A stretch of DNA of 64,000 nucleotides from 66-474 sp035281745 (lineage in GTDB: Bacteria; Pseudomonadota; Gammaproteobacteria; Xanthomonadales; Rhodanobacteraceae), in assembly GCA_035281745.1 (NCBI GenBank), contig DATEDI010000021.1, positions 62,001 through 126,000 of the forward strand, in the 5' to 3' direction. The notes under the pieces are model-generated. The model had not been told where the DNA came from and did no database searches. It saw only the letters and a program-made list of their open reading frames with translations. This document shows, piece after piece, positions 57,881 to 64,000 of the stretch. Within the stretch, counting starts at the first letter, position 1; every line of letters begins with the position of its first letter. The translations under genes were made by a program, and so were the position numbers.

Positions 57881-58049
57881 CGCGACGAAAACATTTCTTT
57901 GCCACCCTTGGCGGCTCGGTCCCGGCCAATCCATCGCCGGAATGGCGCTCGATATATCCATGCGCCCGACATGCGGGAATCTGGGCCGCGCCCCCCACAT
58001 GCTCGTGGCGCGGGGCCGGTTCATATGACCCGCGCTACGCTGTTCGACC

Positions 58050-58781
58050 GTGAAATACGAACTGTATTATTGGCCGACGATCCAGGGGCGCGGCGAATTC
58101 GTGCGGCTCGCGCTTGAAGATGCTGGCGCCGACTACGTTGATGTCGCCCGCTTGCCCGAAGGCTCGGGCGGCGGTACGAAGGCGTTGCTGCAATGGATGG
58201 ACGCACCGGCCGTCGGCCATCCGCCGTTCGCGCCGCCGTTCCTGAAAGCCGGCCGGCGCGTGATCGCACAGACCGCGAACATCCTGCTGTTCCTCGGTCC
58301 GCGCTTGTTGCTGGCGCCGCGCGACGAGTCCGGCCGCCTGTGGACGCATCAACTGCAACTGACCATCACGGATCTGGTGGCTGAAATCCACGACTGCCAC
58401 CACCCGATCTCGAGCGGCCTCTACTACGAGGACCAGCGCGACGAAGCGGCGCGCCGCGCGGAACATCTGCGACGCGAGCGCCTGCCGAAATTCCTGGGTT
58501 ACTTCGAACGCGTGCTGGCGGACAACGCGCGCGGCCGGCATCGTTGCCTTGTAGGCAGCGCAGCCAGCTACGCCGATCTTTCACTGTTCCAGATCATCGA
58601 AGGGCTGCGCTTCGCGTTTCCGCACACGATGCGCCGTCGGGAAAAAACGTTGCCGCTTTGCGTCGCGCTCCGCGAACACATTGCCGCGCGCCCCGCGCTT
58701 GCCGCCTATCTCGACTCGCCGCGCCGCATCCCGTTCAACAACGACGGCATCTTCCGGCACTACCCGGAACTGGATGGGTGA
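58050..58781 (+). CDS. Glutathione S-transferase family protein
   Basis: A 243-residue protein with a GST N-terminal domain (YELYYWPTIQGRGEFVRLALEDAGADYVDV) and an all-helical C-terminal domain with SAASYADLSLFQIIEGLRFAFP. YYWPTIQGRG resembles the sigma/pi-type catalytic tyrosine region. It probably conjugates or reduces electrophiles with glutathione. The start is a GTG at 58050-58052. The gap upstream (57881-58049) holds nothing I can name. Confidence 0.85.
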   Translation: MKYELYYWPTIQGRGEFVRLALEDAGADYVDVARLPEGSGGGTKALLQWMDAPAVGHPPFAPPFLKAGRRVIAQTANILLFLGPRLLLAPRDESGRLWTHQLQLTITDLVAEIHDCHHPISSGLYYEDQRDEAARRAEHLRRERLPKFLGYFERVLADNARGRHRCLVGSAASYADLSLFQIIEGLRFAFPHTMRRREKTLPLCVALREHIAARPALAAYLDSPRRIPFNNDGIFRHYPELDG

Positions 58782-58829
58782 CACGCGATGGTGACGGCGC
58801 GCGCGCGCATGCCGCAGGCAGTCCGAAGA

Positions 58830-59321
58830 TCATTCGCCACTGGTTGACCCTTCGGCAGGCGCGCTGCCGGCCGGCTTCTTCGCGCCGCCCCACTTGTAGA
58901 TGTCGTAGTACACCGGCGAGACCGGGCCCATTTTCGGGTCGTGCATCAGGTTGCCGTTGGCATTGTTGTTGACCCTGTAGGTCTGGGTGACGCCATTCTT
59001 GGGCGTGACGCGCACCATGTACATACTGCCGTTGCGCCGGTACTCCTCGACGGTGTCGCCGTTGGCATCGGTGCGGACGCTGACATTGGTGCTGTCGCCA
59101 TTGCCGTCCTTCTGCCGCGCGGCGGGCGCGACCGACGGCGGGATGCCGCTGCTGGGAAGCGGAATCGATTGCGGTTTCGCGCCGGGATCGTTGATGCCGG
59201 GCGGCGGCAACGCCGAACCCGGTGGCGGCGCCGTCGACGAAGCCGCGAGTACCTGCTGCGCCTGCGCGGCGGGCACGCCAAGCAGCAATGCACACGCGGA
59301 AAACCATACGAGCGCTTTCAC
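58830..59321 (-). CDS. Exported DUF2782-family protein
   Basis: A 163-residue protein with a signal peptide (KALVWFSACALLLGVPAAQA) from a GTG start at 59319-59321 with GGGAG upstream. A Pro/Ala-rich linker is followed by the DUF2782 core VSVRTDANGDTVEEYRRNGSMYMVRVTPKNGVTQTYRVN. The family is periplasmic, of unknown function, and often sits next to polA in xanthomonads and pseudomonads, as here (divergent, 89 bp). Confidence 0.85.
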   Translation of the reverse strand: MKALVWFSACALLLGVPAAQAQQVLAASSTAPPPGSALPPPGINDPGAKPQSIPLPSSGIPPSVAPAARQKDGNGDSTNVSVRTDANGDTVEEYRRNGSMYMVRVTPKNGVTQTYRVNNNANGNLMHDPKMGPVSPVYYDIYKWGGAKKPAGSAPAEGSTSGE

Positions 59322-59410
59322 GGTCCGTCTCCCGGAGCGACAGTCTGGATCAGCATACACGGAGTGCGTGAGCGCAGCGTGCATGTGACAACGCATGCGA
59401 CAATCCGCGC

Positions 59411-62176
59411 ATGGCCAAGCTCACGCTCATCGACGGTTCCAGCTACCTGTACCGCGCGTTTCACGCGTTGCCGCCGCTGACCAACGCCGCGGGCGAACCG
59501 ACCGGCGCACTGTTCGGCGTGGTCAACATGCTGCGCGCGACGCTGAACGAAAAACCCGATTACGCCGCCTTCGTGGTCGACGCGCCGGGCCGGACCTTTC
59601 GCGACGATCTGTATCCCGAATACAAGGCCAATCGCGCGCCGATGCCGGACGACCTGCGTGCCCAGGTCGAACCGATGATGAAAATTGTCGAGGCACTCGG
59701 GTTCCCGATCCTGCGCGTCGCCGGCGTGGAAGCCGATGACGTGATCGGCACGCTGGCGACGCGCGCGGCGATGGACAGCATCGAAGTGGAGGTTTCCACC
59801 GGCGACAAGGACTTCGCGCAACTGGTGCGGCCGGGCGTGACGCTGGTCAACACCATGAGCCGCTCGCGATTGGACCGCGACGGCGTGATCGAAAAATTCG
59901 GGGTCCCGCCCGAACGCATCATCGACTACCTTGCGCTGATGGGCGATTCGATCGACAACATCCCCGGCGTCGTGAAGTGCGGCCCCAAGACAGCCGCGAA
60001 GTGGCTAGGCGAATACGGCGCGCTGGACGGTGTGATCGCCAGCGCCGACAAGATCGGCGGCAAGATCGGCGAGAACCTGCGCGCGGCACTCACGCAATTG
60101 CCGCTGTCGCGCCAGCTCGCCACCATCAAGACCGACGTGGTGCTGGATCAAGGCCCCGGCGACCTGCTGCTGCGCGAACGCGACATCGAAGCACTGCGCG
60201 AGCTGTATGCACGGTACGAGTTTCGGCAGGCGTTGAAGGAACTGGATGAGGCGGGGCGGGAAGAAAAAGGGTCAGGTTCAATTGCGGCGACGGGTGCTGC
60301 AAAGCCGAAGGAGGAACAATCGAAACTGGACCTGGCCCCTGCTTCGGAGTCCCGGATCCCGAGCCCCGAACCCAAGTACGAGCTCGTCACCACTCGCGAA
60401 CAACTCGACCCATGGCTCGCCAAGCTGCGCCGCGCGGAACTCATCGCCTTCGATACCGAAACAACTTCGCTCGATCCGATGCGGGCGCACCTGGTCGGAC
60501 TTTCGTTTTCGGTCGAAGCCGGCGAGGCCTGTTACATCCCGGTCGGGCACGACTATCCCGATGCGCCCCAACAGCTTGACCTCGATGAGACGCTGGCGGC
60601 GTTGAAGCCGGTTCTGGAAGACGCCGGGCAGCCCAAGGTCGGCCAGCACGCCAAGTACGACTGCAACGTGCTGTCGAACTACGGCGTCACGGTGCGCGGC
60701 ATCGCCTTCGACACGATGCTGGAATCGTATGTGCTGAACGCGACCGCGAACCGCCACGACATGGACACGCTGGCCAAGCGCTGGCTCGACCACGACACGA
60801 TCCACTACGAAGACGTCGCCGGCAAGGGCGCCAAGCAGATTCCGTTCTCGCAGGTCGATCTCGACGCCGCCCGCGATTACGCGGCCGAGGACGCCGACGT
60901 GACGCTGCGCCTGCATCACGCGTTGTGGCCGCAACTCGAGGCGCAACCCGCGCAGCGAAAATTGTTCAGCGAAATAGAAATGCCGCTGGTGCCGGTGCTG
61001 GCGCGGATGGAACAGCGCGGCGTGTTGATCGACGTGGGCGCGCTGCGCCTGCAAAGCCAGGAACTCGGCAAGCGCATGCTCGCACTGCAAGCGGGCATGC
61101 AGAAGATCGTCGGGCGCGAGTTCAACGTCGATTCGCCCAAGCAGTTGCAGGCGCTGTTGTTCGACGAACTCGGCCTGCCGGCGAAACTGAAGACGCCGAC
61201 CGGCCAGCCGTCGACGAATGAGGAAGCGCTGGAAGCGATCGCCGACCAGCATGAATTGCCGCGGATGATCCTCGATTACCGGCAACTGGCGAAGCTGCGT
61301 TCGACTTATACCGACAAGCTGCCGGAAATGGTCAACCCGCGCACCGGCCGCGTGCACACCTGCTACAACCAGGCGGCGGTCGCGACGGGCCGGCTTTCGT
61401 CCACCGATCCCAACCTCCAGAACATCCCGGTGCGCAACGAGGAGGGCCGGCGGATCCGCGAGGCGTTCATCGCCCCGGAAGGTTGGCGGGTGCTGGCGGC
61501 GGACTACTCGCAGATCGAACTCAGGATCATGGCGCACATGTCGGGCGACCCCGGGCTCACCCGTGCCTTCCAGCATGACCAGGACGTGCACCGCGCCACC
61601 GCGGCCGAGGTGTTCGGGGTGGCGGTGGACGAGGTGGCGGCCGAGCACAGACGTGTCGCAAAGATGATCAATTTCGGGCTGATGTATGGCATGAGTGCGC
61701 ACGGCCTCGCGCAACGGCTCGGGATTCCACGCGGCGAAGCGGCCGAATACGTGCAGCGTTATTTCGAGCGTTATCCCGGCGTGAAGGCGTTCATGGATTC
61801 GACCCGTGAACAGGCCCGCCGCGATGGATATGTGGAAACCCTGTTCGGACGGCGGCTTTATCTCGACGCCCTGCGTTCGCGCAATGCCGCGCAACGTGCC
61901 GGCGCCGAACGCGCTGCGATCAACGCGCCGATGCAGGGCACCGCCGCCGACATCATCAAGCGGGCAATGGTGTCGATCGACGATTGGTTAGGAAAACGTG
62001 ACGACGACGCCCACATGCTGATGCAAGTACACGACGAACTGGTGTTCGAAGTGCGCGTGGATGCCGTCGATGCGGTGCGCGAAGGCGTGCGCATACGTAT
62101 GCAGGGCGCCGCGGAACTCAGCGTACCGCTGCTGGTCGATATCGGAACGGGGACCAACTGGAACGAAGCGCATTAA
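59411..62176 (+). CDS. polA: DNA polymerase I
   Basis: A 921-residue protein with a 5'-nuclease domain (about 1-285), a 3'-5' exonuclease domain (about 325-500) and an A-family polymerase domain (about 520-921). The exonuclease carries FDTETTSLDP, QHAKYDCNVL and DYAAEDADVT, so it should be active. Polymerase motif A is DYSQIELRI and motif C is VHDELVF. It fills gaps and removes RNA primers. A 78-nt REP-like inverted repeat (60265-60342) is translated within the linker after the nuclease domain, adding about 26 residues (KGSGSIAATGAAKPKEEQSK and on). Confidence 0.97.
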   Translation: MAKLTLIDGSSYLYRAFHALPPLTNAAGEPTGALFGVVNMLRATLNEKPDYAAFVVDAPGRTFRDDLYPEYKANRAPMPDDLRAQVEPMMKIVEALGFPILRVAGVEADDVIGTLATRAAMDSIEVEVSTGDKDFAQLVRPGVTLVNTMSRSRLDRDGVIEKFGVPPERIIDYLALMGDSIDNIPGVVKCGPKTAAKWLGEYGALDGVIASADKIGGKIGENLRAALTQLPLSRQLATIKTDVVLDQGPGDLLLRERDIEALRELYARYEFRQALKELDEAGREEKGSGSIAATGAAKPKEEQSKLDLAPASESRIPSPEPKYELVTTREQLDPWLAKLRRAELIAFDTETTSLDPMRAHLVGLSFSVEAGEACYIPVGHDYPDAPQQLDLDETLAALKPVLEDAGQPKVGQHAKYDCNVLSNYGVTVRGIAFDTMLESYVLNATANRHDMDTLAKRWLDHDTIHYEDVAGKGAKQIPFSQVDLDAARDYAAEDADVTLRLHHALWPQLEAQPAQRKLFSEIEMPLVPVLARMEQRGVLIDVGALRLQSQELGKRMLALQAGMQKIVGREFNVDSPKQLQALLFDELGLPAKLKTPTGQPSTNEEALEAIADQHELPRMILDYRQLAKLRSTYTDKLPEMVNPRTGRVHTCYNQAAVATGRLSSTDPNLQNIPVRNEEGRRIREAFIAPEGWRVLAADYSQIELRIMAHMSGDPGLTRAFQHDQDVHRATAAEVFGVAVDEVAAEHRRVAKMINFGLMYGMSAHGLAQRLGIPRGEAAEYVQRYFERYPGVKAFMDSTREQARRDGYVETLFGRRLYLDALRSRNAAQRAGAERAAINAPMQGTAADIIKRAMVSIDDWLGKRDDDAHMLMQVHDELVFEVRVDAVDAVREGVRIRMQGAAELSVPLLVDIGTGTNWNEAH
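60265..60342. repeat. REP-like inverted repeat inside polA
   Basis: GGGTCAGGTTCAATT (60269-60283) and AACTGGACCTGGCCC (60324-60338) are inverted repeats matching at 12 of 15 positions. GGGTCAGGTTCAATT is an arm I know from dispersed repeats in proteobacterial intergenic DNA. The insert keeps frame. Confidence 0.55.
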
Positions 62177-62180
62177 TTTT

Positions 62181-62276
62181 GCGTTCGCCCATGAAGGCTG
62201 CTTCGTCCAACGTTCGCCGCAGCCGCAACAACTCGTGACCCATGCATCAGAACGGCCGTCCATGGCCTGACTTTCC
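62181..62276 (-). repeat. 95-nt dispersed element, copy E (degenerate right end)
   Basis: On the minus strand it begins GGAAAGTCAGGCC, has GGCCGTTCTG, and ends in CTTCATGGGCGAACGC, which matches the right end of copy D at 11 of 15 positions. It lies just past the polA stop. Confidence 0.65.
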
Positions 62277-62384
62277 GCAACAGGTACCCCGACCAAGCTT
62301 CTCGGTTTGGCCGTCCAAACGTAGGCCGGAAGTCATGCTTTTCCCGGCGAATGAACGAAGTCTAAATTCGCCGAAAAAAAGAAT

Positions 62385-62414
62385 TTGAACTTCCCCGCGG
62401 GAGCCCCATCTAAG
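62385..62414 (+). promoter_or_regulatory. Candidate promoter of the small RNA
   Basis: TTGAAC (62385-62390) and TCTAAG (62409-62414), 18 bp apart, predict a start near 62421, which gives a transcript of about 123 nt to the terminator. Confidence 0.45.
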
Positions 62415-62420
62415 TTTCGG

Positions 62421-62543
62421 ACGCACGCAACGGCGTCCCGGTTCACTCACCTCCCTGAGCGAACCCCCGGTGTCAAACCCCTCCCCAGGTTTGGCATCGC
62501 CCGCCCCGAGAGCTCCCCCCTGGCTCTCGGGGCATTTTATTTT
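62421..62543 (+). ncRNA. sX13-like small RNA with three C-rich hairpin loops
   Basis: Three stem-loops follow one another. 441-449/456-464 (GTTC-A-CTCA with TGAG-C-GAAC, one mismatch) closes loop CCTCCC. 471-479/488-496 (TGTCAAACC with GGTTTGGCA) closes loop CCTCCCCA. 503-513/523-533 (GCCCCGAGAGC with GCTCTCGGGGC) closes loop TCCCCCCTG and is followed by ATTTTATTTT, a strong terminator. (Coordinates are 62000 plus the stated number.) The three C-rich loops and the location behind polA match Xanthomonas sX13, a 115-nt RNA of this order; enterobacterial Spot 42 and Pseudomonas ErsA also lie behind polA. The loops can pair with Shine-Dalgarno-like G-rich sites. The 5' end is predicted only. The homology is from structure and synteny, not alignment. 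Confidence 0.75.
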
Positions 62544-62592
62544 AGAACCGGACTTTCCAGGTCCAGCCACGAGAACGCACTTGGGTTGGCGC

Positions 62593-62632
62593 GCCCGAGA
62601 GCTCCCGCATGCACTCTCGGGGCATTTTATTT
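62593..62632 (+). terminator. Second terminator, near-copy of the sRNA terminator
   Basis: CCCGAGAG-N12-CTCTCGGG followed by GCATTTTATTTT, nearly identical in stem and tail to 62503-62543 and about 90 nt downstream of it. Confidence 0.65.
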
Positions 62633-62653
62633 TCGGCTCCATTCAATACCGCT

Positions 62654-62814
62654 GTCGCGCGCAGCGCGACGCCTACTCCCCTCTCCCGTCGGGAGAGGGC
62701 ACGGGGTGAGGGCTCGAGAAGTGTCAGCGTTTTCGCTAACCCGAACCCTCACCCGGCGCTGCGCGTCGCGCTGCGCGCGCGTTCGCTTCGCTCCGCCTCT
62801 CCCGAGGGAGAGGG
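62654..62814. repeat. Compound palindromic repeat with GGGAGAGGG/CCCTCTCCC arms
   Basis: GTCGCGC-gca-GCGCGAC (62654-62670) and CCCTCTCCC-gtc-GGGAGAGGG (62679-62699), plus CCTCTCCC-gag-GGAGAGGG (62796-62814), with GGGTGAGGG and CCCTCACCC in between. Such units are common between genes in xanthomonads (from memory). Confidence 0.55.
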
Positions 62815-62822
62815 AATCAACC

Positions 62823-63998
62823 TCAGGCGGAAATCGCCAGCCGCTCGCTGCGGTACACAAACGCAGTGCCGACGCCGATCACGAACGCCAGCGCGAACCC
62901 GCACACCAGCGCGATGCCGATGTCGCCCGACGACACGGGATTGCCGCGCAGCAGGTCGCTGATGCCGATCTGCTGGCCCAGCAAGGGCACCGCATACATC
63001 CAGTGCGCGGGCTTCACCGGCAGGAAGCCCATCATCATCGACGGAATGATCGGAATGATCATCAGCAGGCCGAGATAGGTCTGGGCCTCGCGATAGCTCT
63101 TGGCGAAGGCGGCGACCAGGGTTTCCAGTACCGCGAAGAAGGCGATCAGCGGCAGTTCCAGCAGGATCGCGTCGATGATGAAGCCGGGCCCGAGGTCGAA
63201 CACCATCCCCAGTTTTTCGGCGGGCATCAAATGTCCTGCAACGGAAAAACCGATCGCCGTCAGCACCAGGCTGGCCAGCGAGAACGAGCAGATCGCCCCG
63301 AGCTTGCCCGCCAGGATCCGCCAACGCGCCACCGGATTGGCGAACAGCGGCTCCAGTGATTGCCGTTCGCGCTCGCCCGCGGTCAGGTCGATCGCCAGAT
63401 ACATGCCGCCGATGTACACCGCGATCACGAAGAAGTACGGCAGGAAACTCAAGGCCATGCCCGCGCGCGATTGCGGTGTGGATTGATCGCGCTCGCTGAC
63501 GACGATCGGCGCGGCGATGCTGGGCGACAGTCCGCGCGCCAGCAGCCGCAACGTGCCCTGTTCGCTGCTGTAGCGCTTCAGCATGCGCTCCAGTCGCTTG
63601 GTCGGCGTGCCGCTGTTCTGCTGCGAGGCATCGAAAATCACCTCGACCTGCGCGGGCTCGCCTTTCGACCACGCCTTGGCGTAACCGGCCGGAATGCGCA
63701 TCACCACGTCGGCATCGCGATCGCGCACCGCCTTGTCGGGATCGGCCACCGGCGGCAGCGGCTCCAGTCCCCACTGCTTCAAGGCGCCGATCAGGTTGGG
63801 CGCGTGCTCGGCGCCGATCACGGGAACCTTGAGCGGCCCCTCGGCCTTTTTCATCTCGTGACCGACGATCGCATTCATGATCACCACGAACATGACCGGA
63901 CCGAGCAGCGGCCCGTAAATGAGTGCGCTGAACACCGTGCGCTTGTCGCGCAGGTTTTCGCGAACTTCCTTCCACCACACCGTCAGGGTCGGTTTCAT
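62823..63998 (-). CDS. ABC-2-type transporter permease (NatB-like)
   Basis: A 391-residue permease with a helix at about 22-42 (TVFSALIYGPLLGPVMFVVIMNAIVGHEM), a large extracytoplasmic region (about 55-165), and a C-terminal bundle of about five helices (from 175). SIAAPIVVSERDQSTPQSRAGMALSFLPYFFVI and AGERERQSLEPLFANPVARWRILAGKL match the NatB/YhaP-type Na+ or drug efflux permeases. The ATPase partner is not in the window; it would be expected upstream of 64000. The ATG at 63996-63998 is clear. The gene is leftward and stops 9 bases before the compound repeat. Confidence 0.88.
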   Translation of the reverse strand: MKPTLTVWWKEVRENLRDKRTVFSALIYGPLLGPVMFVVIMNAIVGHEMKKAEGPLKVPVIGAEHAPNLIGALKQWGLEPLPPVADPDKAVRDRDADVVMRIPAGYAKAWSKGEPAQVEVIFDASQQNSGTPTKRLERMLKRYSSEQGTLRLLARGLSPSIAAPIVVSERDQSTPQSRAGMALSFLPYFFVIAVYIGGMYLAIDLTAGERERQSLEPLFANPVARWRILAGKLGAICSFSLASLVLTAIGFSVAGHLMPAEKLGMVFDLGPGFIIDAILLELPLIAFFAVLETLVAAFAKSYREAQTYLGLLMIIPIIPSMMMGFLPVKPAHWMYAVPLLGQQIGISDLLRGNPVSSGDIGIALVCGFALAFVIGVGTAFVYRSERLAISA

Positions 63999-64000
63999 GC

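Overview
The window reads as chromosomal DNA of a high-GC gammaproteobacterium of the order Xanthomonadales (Lysobacterales), most likely a Rhodanobacteraceae-type organism (Rhodanobacter/Dyella-like). The reasons are the uniformly high GC, typical single-copy gammaproteobacterial housekeeping genes (rep, glnE, accBC, prmA, fis, purH, polA, zapE), a monomeric NADP isocitrate dehydrogenase, a MetJ with a histone-H1-like tail, and an sX13-like small RNA directly behind polA. I see no rRNA, tRNA, CRISPR array, phage or complete insertion sequence. The assignment below the order is inference.

Layout. 1-406: 5' end of a flavin-dependent halogenase-family gene (minus). 590-6550: a tripartite RND efflux operon (minus) with a recognisable promoter and operator-like dyads. 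6896-13753: zapE with a hydrolase, acpH, an M48 peptidase with lemA, and a secreted serine hydrolase. 13905-18012: a TonB-domain lipoprotein, the MetJ/H1-like fusion, gcvH and gcvT. 18314-21892: a four-gene MlaE/F/D-type phospholipid ABC operon ending in a PqiC-type lipoprotein. 21989-24788: an unknown protein divergent from rep. 25058-31960: envelope polysaccharide/lipid A genes (lipid A acyltransferase, GT2, O-antigen-ligase-like protein, GT4) interrupted by icd. 32139-43739: a CHCC zinc-finger protein, MgtC, an ELM1-family protein, glnE, an LTA-synthase-like phosphoglycerol transferase, a tricorn-like S41 peptidase and an outer-membrane protein. 43875-45690: a secreted repeat protein, NrtS and a lipoprotein. 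45920-47993: groES-groEL under a perfect CIRCE operator. 48239-53460: cutA, dsbD, a TlpA-like thioredoxin, aroQ, accB, accC. 53699-57880: prmA, a zinc-ribbon membrane protein, fis, purH. 58050-62176: a GST, a DUF2782 protein and polA. 62177-62822: a repeat, the small RNA and terminators. 62823-63998: a NatB-type ABC permease.

Functionally the region is mostly core: envelope maintenance, protein folding and redox, one-carbon/methionine/glycine control, fatty-acid initiation and DNA replication. The unusual content lies in the regulators and between the genes. The main items are: (i) a small RNA after polA with three C-rich hairpin loops; (ii) a MetJ repressor whose C-terminus is replaced by a Lys/Ala-rich H1-like tail, joined exactly at an internal Met codon; (iii) a 95-96-nt element present in five copies, two of which supply the stop codon, and the same last three residues (DHP), of unrelated proteins; (iv) a REP-like inverted repeat translated inside the PolA inter-domain linker; (v) several other dispersed intergenic repeat families.
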